Below, one piece after another: positions 1 to 5,210 of a stretch of 6,091 nucleotides of DNA. How positions within the stretch are numbered: position 1 is the stretch's first letter; each line of letters starts with the position of its first letter. The DNA lies in contig JAUNRO010000198.1 in NCBI GenBank assembly GCA_030544185.1, positions 1 to 6,091 on the forward strand. Direction: 5' to 3'. The position numbers and the translations under genes were made by a program. Below the pieces are notes generated by a model, which was not told the DNA's origin, did no database searches, and saw only the letters and a program-made list of their open reading frames with translations. This DNA comes from Propionibacteriaceae bacterium. Its GTDB lineage: Bacteria; Actinomycetota; Actinomycetes; Propionibacteriales; Propionibacteriaceae.

Positions 1-43
1 CGGCCGTCGATCCCCTGGCCGACGTACCCGACACGCCAGGCGA

Positions 44-119
44 GCGATGCAATCGCGCCATATGGCACAAGTGCAGGTCGGGACACGCGTGTCGCGCCTG
101 CAAATGTGCCCTAGGGGCA
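44..119. repeat. Cluster of short dyads in non-coding DNA
   Basis: The gene-free left end (1-235) contains a run of adjacent inverted repeats. GCGAT-GCA-ATCGC lies at 44-56 and the perfect palindrome GCCATATGGC at 57-66. The perfect palindrome GACACGCGTGTC at 82-93 is nested between TGCAGG (72-77) and CCTGCA (97-102). CCCTAGGG lies at 109-116 inside TGCCC-TA-GGGGCA (107-119). The centres of the last three are about 25-26 bp apart. This could be an operator or promoter region for a gene left of the window, or a structured RNA. No function can be assigned. The rest of 1-235 shows no convincing coding signal, tRNA or terminator. Confidence 0.5.
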
Positions 120-235
120 AGACTGCAGCACCGCGTCGGCGTGTCGCGGCCTACCCGGGCGCAAGGAAACTCTCCCAAGCGCCCCCTGCACAACTTCTGA
201 CAGGCCGCCACACGAGCCCCAAGACCGCTCGAGCC

Positions 236-766
236 CTAGCTCCCGAACTCCCGGCAGCGCTCGAGCCATGCCAACCCGACGGTCCCGAACGGTTCGACTC
301 GGTCCCGGACGGCCTCGAGGAGGCCATCGGCAGTCTGGCGCACGCGCCCCACCAACTCCGAGGGATAGTTCATCACGATCTGGTGCTCGGCAAACTCGTC
401 CTCATCGAGGATGCAGCTCTCACCGGTGAACCGGCGGACGACGTCGAGGTCCAGGTCAACACCGGTGACCTCGGGACCGGTCCACTCGGGTGGGGACATC
501 AGGTCGACATAGATCTCGTTGCGCAGGATGGTGGTGGGTTCGTTGAACGTCGCGACATACCAGTCCTGGGGCAGCAGGGTGACCCAATAGGCGTCGGCGG
601 TGAACTGGAACCCCGGTCGTTCACAGATCGCGCCGGGCAGCCCGCCGACCCAGTCTCCGAACTCGTCGGAGCCCAGAAAATACGTGCTGAACTCCCAGTG
701 CGGGCGGCCATCGAACTTTCGATAGCGCTGCCACACGGGGTCGCCCGGGGCCAACTCGCGACTCAC
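236..766 (-). CDS. DUF402 domain protein (putative nucleotide phosphatase/hydrolase family)
   Basis: This is a 176-aa protein of the DUF402 family. Family members include the Staphylococcus nucleoside tri/diphosphatase (Ntdp) and the fosfomycin-pathway hydrolase FomD, which use divalent metals to hydrolyse phosphate or nucleotide bonds. The family signature is visible: WYVATFNEP near residues 69-77, YVDL at 86-89, the acidic stretch DLDLDVV at 104-110 and LDEDEF at 120-125. These Asp/Glu residues are the expected metal site. There is no signal peptide or membrane segment, so it is likely cytoplasmic. The frame stays open upstream to a GTG at 835, but I prefer the GTG at 766. It gives the usual family length of about 170-180 aa, and a TAGGGT box ends 7 nt before it, typical of leaderless actinobacterial starts. 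Substrate is unknown. It lies downstream of the importer operon on the same strand, but hairpins and its own promoter separate it, so I read it as an independent gene. Confidence 0.8.
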   Translation of the reverse strand: MSRELAPGDPVWQRYRKFDGRPHWEFSTYFLGSDEFGDWVGGLPGAICERPGFQFTADAYWVTLLPQDWYVATFNEPTTILRNEIYVDLMSPPEWTGPEVTGVDLDLDVVRRFTGESCILDEDEFAEHQIVMNYPSELVGRVRQTADGLLEAVRDRVEPFGTVGLAWLERCREFGS

Positions 767-773
767 ATGCCGA

Positions 774-779
774 ACCCTA
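774..779 (-). promoter_or_regulatory. Putative -10 box of a leaderless promoter for the DUF402 gene
   Basis: On the minus strand TAGGGT is followed by seven bases and then the GTG at 766. This matches the TAnnnT-N7-GTG layout of leaderless transcripts in actinobacteria. No convincing -35 box is visible at 16-18 bp upstream; the nearest candidate is TTGGGG, only 14 bp away. The call rests on the -10 alone. Confidence 0.4.
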
Positions 780-870
780 GCGTCCCGGACCTGCCCCAAA
801 GCCCCCACCAGCAAGGACGCCGAATGGCGGCCCACCCGCGAGGATGAGCCGCCACCGGCGGTTGTCGAGA

Positions 871-890
871 TGATCAGTCGAAACTGATCA
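871..890 (-). terminator. Hairpin at the end of the importer operon, possible terminator
   Basis: TGATCAGT-CGAA-ACTGATCA is a perfect 8-bp stem with a 4-nt loop, which reads UUCG on the minus-strand transcript. It begins 5 nt after the stop codon of the substrate-binding protein. No U-run follows (TCTCGAC comes next), so it is not a canonical intrinsic terminator. It may terminate weakly or protect the 3' end of the mRNA. A second small dyad, CCGCC-ACC-GGCGG, lies at 849-861. Confidence 0.5.
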
Positions 891-895
891 CCGGA

Positions 896-1900
896 TCACT
901 GGGCGTCCGGCGAATAGATGATCTCGTCGAGGTCGACGGGCTCCTGGAGCGAGCCGAGGTCGACCATGACGTCGTTCCAGACCTGGAGCTTCTCAGCCGT
1001 CGGATAGCCGGCCTCCCAGACCGGGAGCGTCATCTTGGCGGCTACCTCGGGCGAGGTCTGGCTATAGGTCGGGACCATCTCCCGCACGCCCTCGGGATCG
1101 TTGGCGAGATCGGAGTTGGCCTTCTCCATCGCGCGCGCGAACGCGGCGACGGTGTTGGGGTTGTCCTCGACGAACTCCTCGGTCATGCCGATCCCCGCGA
1201 GCGGGGCGGTCGCGGTCTTGCCGGAAAAGTTGGAGAACAGCTTCGTCATGCCGGCTTCGGTCATCTGGGTCTGGAACGGCTCGACCGCCCAGGCGGCATC
1301 GATCGCACCCCGCTCCAGGGCGGCGGTCATGTCCGGGAACGGCATCTCGATGAACTCGACCTGTGCCGGATCCACGCCCTGCTCCTTGAGCACGCTCTTG
1401 ATCGACAGCTCGCCAGTGTTGTTCAGGGTGTTGACCGCGAGCTTCTTGCCCACCAGGCCCTGGACGTCGGCGATGCCCGCGTCGGGGTTCACGAACACCC
1501 CGGCGAAGCCCTCCGAGCCCTGGACCCCGAGCGCGACGACCTTGACCTTGGCGACGTTCTGCTGTGCGAGCAGGAACGACGGATAAGTGCCGAACACGCC
1601 GTCGAGATCGCCGGCGACCATGGCCGGCAGCGCCGCGGCGCCACCCTGGGCGGTCTGCGGATTGACCGTGAGGCCCTCGGCCTCGAAATAGCCTTGGTTG
1701 ATGGCCTGGACCAGACCCGCCTGGTCGGCGACGGGGATGAAGCCGATCGTGAGCTCGGTGGTCTCCGGGGCGCCGTCGCCGCCACTACCGCCCGCGGGCG
1801 TGCCGCCGTTGCCACCATCGTCGCCGCAGGCGGCGAGGCTGAGGGCCAGGGTCGCGGCGGCCACGACGGCGCCTACCTTCTTTGCTGCGCTACGAAACAT
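896..1900 (-). CDS. ABC importer substrate-binding lipoprotein (NMT1/SsuA/TauA type)
   Basis: This is a 334-aa extracytoplasmic solute receptor that would deliver its ligand to the permeases encoded upstream. Residues 1-24 are a lipoprotein signal peptide: MFRSAAKK, a hydrophobic core, then the lipobox LAAC with lipidated Cys25. A Gly/Asp-rich flexible linker follows to about residue 46. The mature domain starts ELTIGFIPVADQAGLVQAINQGYF, the usual opening of NMT1/THI5-like and SsuA/TauA receptors. GGAAALPAMVAGDLDGVF (about 86-103) and GAIDAAWAVEPF (about 198-209) match conserved segments of that fold. The ATG at 1900 is preceded by GGAGGA with a 6-nt spacer. The ATPase gene ends 21 nt upstream, so this is the last gene of the operon. 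The family takes up sulfonates, nitrate, pyrimidine precursors, phthalate-like acids and others. The ligand cannot be read from the sequence; the neighbouring catabolic genes suggest an aromatic or heteroaromatic acid. Confidence 0.9.
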   Translation of the reverse strand: MFRSAAKKVGAVVAAATLALSLAACGDDGGNGGTPAGGSGGDGAPETTELTIGFIPVADQAGLVQAINQGYFEAEGLTVNPQTAQGGAAALPAMVAGDLDGVFGTYPSFLLAQQNVAKVKVVALGVQGSEGFAGVFVNPDAGIADVQGLVGKKLAVNTLNNTGELSIKSVLKEQGVDPAQVEFIEMPFPDMTAALERGAIDAAWAVEPFQTQMTEAGMTKLFSNFSGKTATAPLAGIGMTEEFVEDNPNTVAAFARAMEKANSDLANDPEGVREMVPTYSQTSPEVAAKMTLPVWEAGYPTAEKLQVWNDVMVDLGSLQEPVDLDEIIYSPDAQ

Positions 1901-1921
1901 CGATGTTCCTCCGGTTCGGTG

Positions 1922-2740
1922 TTAGGCCGTGCCACGCACGGATTCGGTCCGCTCGGCCTGGAGCTCATGGCCGGGCGGGGCGTTGCGGATGAGCCGAGCA
2001 ACCTCACCACGGAGGTGAATGAAGCTCGGATCTTCCTTGGTGGTGATCTGGTCGCGGTCACGACCGAGGGGGATGTCGAGGATGGTCTGCACGACCGTCG
2101 ATGGCTTGGACAGCACGACGACCCGGTCGGCGAGATAGACGCTTTCGTCGATGTCGTGGGTGACGAACAAGATCGTCATGTCGAAGATCTCCCGCACCTT
2201 GAGGACCAAGTCCTCAAGGTCTTCGCGGGTCTGGGCGTCGATGGAGGCGAAGGGCTCGTCCATGAGCATGATCTTCGGCCGGTACGCCAGGGCTCGCGCG
2301 ATCGCCACCCGCTGCTGCATACCGCCGGAGAGCTGCCCGGGATATTGGCGCTCGTTGCCCGCCAGGCCAACGGCGGCGAGCGATTCGCTGATCCGGCTCT
2401 GTTCCTCGCTCTTTCCGAGCTTGAGGTGGCGCAGCGGGAAACGGACGTTGCTCTCCACCGTCAGCCAAGGGAACAGCGAGCCACGATAGTCCTGGAAGAC
2501 CATCGCCAGGCCCTCGGGCACGGTGGTGATCTCCTCACCGAGGAAGCGCAGGCGCCCGCCGGTGGGTCGCATCAGCCCGGCCATCGTCCGCAGGAGCGTG
2601 GTCTTTCCGCAGCCCGACGGGCCGACGATCGAGACGAACTCGCCCTGGTCGACGTGGAAGGTGATGTCGGCGAGCGCGGTGTTCGCAGTCGGGCCGGCCC
2701 CATAGGTATGGGTCAGGCCGTCGATGTCGAGCAGAGTCAT
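1922..2740 (-). CDS. ABC importer ATP-binding protein (SsuB/TauB-like)
   Basis: This 272-aa cytoplasmic ATPase would power the importer. All nucleotide-binding motifs are intact: Walker A GPSGCGKTT at 40-48, the Q-loop VFQDYRGSLFPW with Gln83, the signature LSGGMQQR at 137-144, Walker B IMLMDEP at 157-163 with catalytic Glu162, the D-loop ASID, and the H-loop Thr-His195-Asp. The Q-loop sequence and overall length are typical of the nitrate/sulfonate/taurine group. The tail after about residue 230 is short, without a clear regulatory domain. The ATG at 2740 has AAGGA 7 nt upstream. It follows permease B by 25 nt, and the receptor gene follows 21 nt later. As the only ATPase here, it presumably forms the homodimer that serves both permeases. 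Confidence 0.93.
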   Translation of the reverse strand: MTLLDIDGLTHTYGAGPTANTALADITFHVDQGEFVSIVGPSGCGKTTLLRTMAGLMRPTGGRLRFLGEEITTVPEGLAMVFQDYRGSLFPWLTVESNVRFPLRHLKLGKSEEQSRISESLAAVGLAGNERQYPGQLSGGMQQRVAIARALAYRPKIMLMDEPFASIDAQTREDLEDLVLKVREIFDMTILFVTHDIDESVYLADRVVVLSKPSTVVQTILDIPLGRDRDQITTKEDPSFIHLRGEVARLIRNAPPGHELQAERTESVRGTA

Positions 2741-2762
2741 CGCAGTGTCCTTCGATTCGGTG

Positions 2763-2784
2763 CGGTCACGAAATTTCGCGACCG
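2763..2784 (-). repeat. 22-nt inverted repeat over the permease B stop codon
   Basis: The arms CGGTCACGAAA and TTTCGCGACCG pair almost perfectly; one position would be a G-U pair in the minus-strand RNA. This gives a stem of about 9 bp with an AAUU loop. The repeat covers the permease B stop codon and lies just before the ATPase ribosome site. Its AT-rich centre stands out in this GC-rich operon. It could stabilise the mRNA or adjust expression between permease and ATPase, or be an operator. The role is inferred. Confidence 0.4.
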
Positions 2785-3605
2785 GACAGGCGCTGCCACG
2801 TCAGGATGCGGCGTTCGACCACGGTCAGCAGGAGGTTGAGCAGATAGCCGAGGACGGCCAGCAACAGGATTGAGGCCCACATGTTGAGGATCGCGAAGCT
2901 GCGTTGGGCCTGGACGAGCTGATAACCGATGCCGCTCGAGGAGGCGACCATCTCGGAGATCACCATGAGGATCAGCGCCAGCGACAGCGAGGTCCGGATG
3001 CCGGCGAGGATCTTCGGCCCTGCGGCCGGCAGGATCACCCGGAACAACCGGTCCGCCGGCTGGATGCGGAACACCCGCGCGGCCTCGATCGTCAACGGCC
3101 GCACGCCGCGCATGCCCTCGATCGTGTTGAGCAGGATCGGCCAGATCGTGCCGAAGGCGATCAGCGCGACGCGCATCTGGTCGCCGGTGCCCAGGATGAT
3201 GAGGAACACCGGGAACAGCGTGGGCGGCGGCACCGCCCGCATGAACTGCAGAGTCCAGTCGAGATAGGCCTCGATCGTGCGGCTCAGCCCGATGATCACG
3301 CCGAGCGCGATGCCAGCGACGACCGCGATCGCGAACCCGGTCAGCGCGCGGCCAAGGCTGGGCAGGACGTCGCGGGACATGCTCGCAGTGATGATCCCAT
3401 CGGAGCTCGGCAGCCACAGGTCCACGGCGCGCTCGAAAATCCGCAGCGGTTCGGGGAAGAACGGTGAGTCCAGCCAGGTGGTGGAGATCTGCCAGAACAC
3501 GAGGATCCCGATCAGCACGAGCCAGCGGACGGCGGTATTGCCCCACCGGCCGAGGCTTCGTTTCGCCGCCGGAGTGACCGGCGGGGTCGCGGTGTCGACG
3601 CTCAT
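2766..3605 (-). CDS. ABC importer permease B (SsuC/TauC-like)
   Basis: This is a 279-aa inner-membrane permease of the binding-protein-dependent family. Membrane segments appear near residues 25-45, 84-107, 130-155, 205-222 and 242-264. The cytoplasmic EAA loop that docks on the ATPase is TIEAARVFRIQPADRLFRVILP (about 172-193). The consensus Gly of this loop is Arg180. The ATG at 3605 overlaps the TGA of permease A (ATGA, 4 nt), implying translational coupling. A longer reading of this frame extends through the upstream permease gene and is rejected. It pairs with permease A, so the importer probably has a heterodimeric channel, whereas SsuC/TauC systems usually use one permease twice. Confidence 0.9.
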   Translation of the reverse strand: MSVDTATPPVTPAAKRSLGRWGNTAVRWLVLIGILVFWQISTTWLDSPFFPEPLRIFERAVDLWLPSSDGIITASMSRDVLPSLGRALTGFAIAVVAGIALGVIIGLSRTIEAYLDWTLQFMRAVPPPTLFPVFLIILGTGDQMRVALIAFGTIWPILLNTIEGMRGVRPLTIEAARVFRIQPADRLFRVILPAAGPKILAGIRTSLSLALILMVISEMVASSSGIGYQLVQAQRSFAILNMWASILLLAVLGYLLNLLLTVVERRILTWQRLSGREIS

Positions 3606-4417
3606 GAGTGCTGCTCCTTGCGCCAGGCGAACATGATGCCTTCGACCCACTTGAGGATCGCGTTGACCAGCACGCCCAGGACGCCGGCGACGATGGTGCC
3701 CGCGAAGACCTGTGACGTGGACCCACCGCCGGACTGCACCTGCAGGATCCAGGACCCGAGCCCCGTCGGCGTCCCCGCCAGCAATTCCGCAGACACCGTC
3801 ACGATCAGCGCAATCGCCGCGGAGATCCGGATGCCCGTGAACGCGAACGGGGCGGTGTGTGGGAGATAGACGCGGGAGATGGTGTCCCACCAGGTCAGCC
3901 GGAAGGTGCGCGCCGTTTCGCGGGTGACCGGGTCGATCTCGCGGGCGCCATAGAGGGTGTTGAGCAGGATCGGCCACAACGCGGCATAGAGCACCAGCAT
4001 GTACTTCATCTGGGTCCCCTGGCCGAACACCAGGATCGCCAACGGCACCAGCGCGACCGCGGGGATCGGGCGGAGGAACTCGATCAGCGCTCGGCTGGCC
4101 TCATAGACGATCCGCAGCGACCCCAGCACCAGCCCGGCGGCGACGCCGATGACCGAAGCGAGCGCCAGGCCGATCGCCCACGCGGTCAGCGTCGAGCCGA
4201 CGTGACCGAGGAAGGTCGACGAACCGAGGAGACCGATGAGGTCGCTGAGCACCTGCGAGGGCGGCGGCAGCAACGTCGGCGAGACGACGTTCGTCCGGCT
4301 CAGCAGCTCGAGGATCGCGACCAGCGCGATCACGCCGATGGCCCCCTGGACCGGGCGCCAGCTGACCGGGCGCGTTGCCTTGGCCGGCGTGGCCGGACTC
4401 ACCGTGGCTGTCGTCAC
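3602..4417 (-). CDS. ABC importer permease A (SsuC/TauC-like)
   Basis: This 271-aa inner-membrane permease is the first structural gene of the importer operon. After a Thr/Pro/Ala-rich cytoplasmic start come hydrophobic segments near residues 24-40, 76-99, 118-150, 199-215 and 238-256. The EAA-type loop ETARTFRLTWWDTISRVYLP (about 167-186) would contact the ATPase; as in permease B, Arg (173) replaces the consensus Gly. I chose the GTG at 4417 because GGGAGG lies 8 nt upstream. The frame stays open to a TTG at 4507, but that codon coincides with the -35 box of the predicted promoter, so the extension cannot be translated from it. The end overlaps permease B by 4 nt. Sequence similarity to permease B suggests an old duplication within the family. 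Confidence 0.9.
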   Translation of the reverse strand: MTTATVSPATPAKATRPVSWRPVQGAIGVIALVAILELLSRTNVVSPTLLPPPSQVLSDLIGLLGSSTFLGHVGSTLTAWAIGLALASVIGVAAGLVLGSLRIVYEASRALIEFLRPIPAVALVPLAILVFGQGTQMKYMLVLYAALWPILLNTLYGAREIDPVTRETARTFRLTWWDTISRVYLPHTAPFAFTGIRISAAIALIVTVSAELLAGTPTGLGSWILQVQSGGGSTSQVFAGTIVAGVLGVLVNAILKWVEGIMFAWRKEQHS

Positions 4418-4470
4418 GAGTTCCCCCTCCCGTCTCGCTCCCGCCCCCCGGGTCGCGTCGTTGGGACCAT
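4414..4470 (-). CDS. Putative 18-aa leaderless leader ORF upstream of permease A
   Basis: The ATG at 4470 starts 8 nt after the predicted -10 box of the importer promoter, so the transcript would begin at or next to this codon. The ORF reads MVPTTRPGGRERDGRGNS and stops at a TGA that overlaps the permease A start as GTGA. That geometry suggests translational coupling. The peptide is rich in Arg (4) and Gly (4) and matches no family I know. Small leaderless ORFs coupled to the next gene are common in mycobacteria. Chance is a real alternative: the ORF is short, and permease A has its own good ribosome site inside it. Confidence 0.35.
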   Translation of the reverse strand: MVPTTRPGGRERDGRGNS

Positions 4471-4478
4471 GCCCAGCA

Positions 4479-4507
4479 ATGATGAACACCCAGGCGTGAT
4501 ATGTCAA
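4479..4507 (-). promoter_or_regulatory. Predicted promoter of the importer operon
   Basis: On the minus strand a perfect TTGACA (4507-4502) is followed by a 17-bp spacer and CATCAT (4484-4479), a 4/6 match to TATAAT. The start of transcription is expected near 4472, about 55 nt before the permease A GTG and next to the leader ORF ATG. The -35 box lies within the repeated 22-bp element. Confidence 0.6.
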
Positions 4508-4519
4508 GGGTTATCTATT
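4498..4519 (-). promoter_or_regulatory. Probable PadR operator, copy 1
   Basis: Read on the minus strand this holds ATAGATAAC, two variable bases, then TTGACATATC. The same 19 fixed bases occur at 5162-5182 on the plus strand. The site covers the importer -35 box and lies just upstream of the padR -10 box, so a bound repressor could control both directions. Assignment to the local PadR protein is inferred from position and duplication. Internal two-fold symmetry is only partial: the outer arms are ATA/TAT. Confidence 0.6.
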
Positions 4520-4533
4520 CGCCTTGAAGGGTC

Positions 4534-4560
4534 TAGGGTCGGCCCTGACGGCAAAGGAGG
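4534..4560 (+). promoter_or_regulatory. padR-type gene -10 box and ribosome site
   Basis: TAGGGT at 4534-4539 is a TAnnnT -10 candidate. The -35 position (TTATCT, 4511-4516) falls inside the operator copy and is weak, which fits autorepression. AAAGGAGG at 4553-4560 is a near-perfect Shine-Dalgarno sequence, 5 nt before the ATG at 4566. This fixes that start over the in-frame upstream TTG at 4524. Confidence 0.55.
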
Positions 4561-4565
4561 GCGCG

Positions 4566-5165
4566 ATGTCGCTGCGATATGCGATTCTCGGCGTGCTGGA
4601 CGGCCGGCCGATGACCGGCTATGAGCTCGGGGCGTTCTTCGAGGCAAGCGCCAACTGGGTGTGGAACGCGAAGCTCAGCCAGATCTATCCGCTGCTCAAC
4701 TCCATGGCCGATGAGGGCGTGATCAGCCGGGAGGACGAGGCGACGGGCCGGCGGCATTCGACGCGCTATGACATCACCACGGCCGGCCACGAGGAGCTGC
4801 GGGAGTGGCTCAATACGGCCCACCCCCTGCAGGCCGTGCGGGACAGCGCCTTCCTGCAGGCCCTGTTCCTCGAACTGCTCGACGCCGACGATGTCGAGGC
4901 GGTTCTCGACTCGCTCATCGCCCAGCACGAGGAGCGGATCGCCAGCTGGCGGGAGCATCAGCGGCAGTTGCTCGAGGGCGCCACTCAGCTGATCCGGGAG
5001 CGGATGCAGACGCGCCCGGCGCACCAGCACGACCGCATGCGGATGATGAAGGCGCTCGTGTTCAGCGGCCTCGTCCGCCAATCGGAAGCGGCGATCTCTT
5101 GGGCCCGGGACATGCAGGTCGCCAGCCGACTCAACGATGGCTTCGGCCCGGACGAGAACGGATAG
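4566..5165 (+). CDS. PadR-family transcriptional regulator
   Basis: This is a 199-aa DNA-binding repressor. The N-terminal PadR winged helix spans about residues 5-80: LRYAILGVLDGRPMTGYEL, then LSQIYPLLNSMADEGVISRE as the recognition region, and the wing GRRHSTRYDITTAGHEELREWL. The second half (about 88-185) is largely helical with many charged residues (HEERIASWREHQRQLLEGA) and matches the PadR C-terminal (Vir_C-like) dimerisation domain; the length fits the long PadR subfamily. It is divergent from the importer operon and directly upstream of the catabolic operon. Its TAG stop lies inside operator copy 2. PadR proteins classically repress phenolic acid metabolism and release DNA when they bind a small aromatic or hydrophobic effector. 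Here the effector is probably the transported compound or an intermediate (inference). Confidence 0.92.
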   Translation: MSLRYAILGVLDGRPMTGYELGAFFEASANWVWNAKLSQIYPLLNSMADEGVISREDEATGRRHSTRYDITTAGHEELREWLNTAHPLQAVRDSAFLQALFLELLDADDVEAVLDSLIAQHEERIASWREHQRQLLEGATQLIRERMQTRPAHQHDRMRMMKALVFSGLVRQSEAAISWARDMQVASRLNDGFGPDENG

Positions 5166-5182
5166 ATAACAGTTGACATATC
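5161..5182 (+). promoter_or_regulatory. Probable PadR operator, copy 2
   Basis: GATAGATAAC, AG, then TTGACATATC: the same element as at 4498-4519, in the same orientation relative to its promoter. It contains the padR stop codon and the -35 box of the catabolic operon. Outer arms GATA and TATC are exact inverted repeats; the interior symmetry is imperfect. Confidence 0.6.
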
Positions 5183-5202
5183 GGTCGTGCAGTTCTTAAT
5201 GT
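5173..5202 (+). promoter_or_regulatory. Predicted promoter of the aldolase/VOC operon
   Basis: TTGACA (5173-5178), an 18-bp spacer, then TAATGT (5197-5202) form a good sigma-70-type promoter. The ATG of the aldolase-fold gene lies 8 nt after the -10 box, so the transcript should be leaderless. No Shine-Dalgarno sequence precedes that ATG, in agreement. Confidence 0.65.
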
Positions 5203-5210
5203 GCGGTGCC

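Noticed and set aside
1..61. Possible minus-strand gene start (ATG at 61) running off the left edge
   Set aside because: Only 20 codons are visible, with no ribosome site and no recognisable protein start. It cannot be told from chance.
1..199. Plus-strand frame open from the left edge, with a Cys-rich stretch (HKCRSGHACRACKC)
   Set aside because: The cysteines resemble a zinc ribbon but lie over the palindrome cluster and have irregular spacing. The frame has no family match and its upstream part is not visible, so it is not supported as a gene end.
213..231. CGAGC...GCTCG inverted repeat just after the DUF402 stop, as a terminator
   Set aside because: The stem is only 5 bp with a 9-nt loop and no U-run, too weak to call.
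290..310. GGTTCGACTC, resembling a tRNA T-arm
   Set aside because: It lies inside the DUF402 coding region. No matching acceptor stem, anticodon arm or D-arm is present.
47..847. Long plus-strand open frame, 266 codons, across the left end
   Set aside because: It lies antisense to the DUF402 gene, which has clear family motifs. The translation is Arg/Pro/Gly-rich with no recognisable domain, as expected of a high-GC shadow frame.
1694..2839. Plus-strand open frame, 381 codons
   Set aside because: It is antisense to the ATPase and the start of the binding protein, both with full family motifs. It has no ribosome site or domain; it is a GC-driven shadow.
4418..4507. 30-residue N-terminal extension of permease A
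   Set aside because: It would start at a TTG that coincides with the predicted -35 box. The GTG at 4417 has a good ribosome site and gives the normal length.
3857..4624. Plus-strand open frame, 255 codons, running into the PadR gene region
   Set aside because: The product is an Arg/Asp/Gln-rich low-complexity translation antisense to permease A, and it overlaps the PadR start in another frame. It is not a credible protein.
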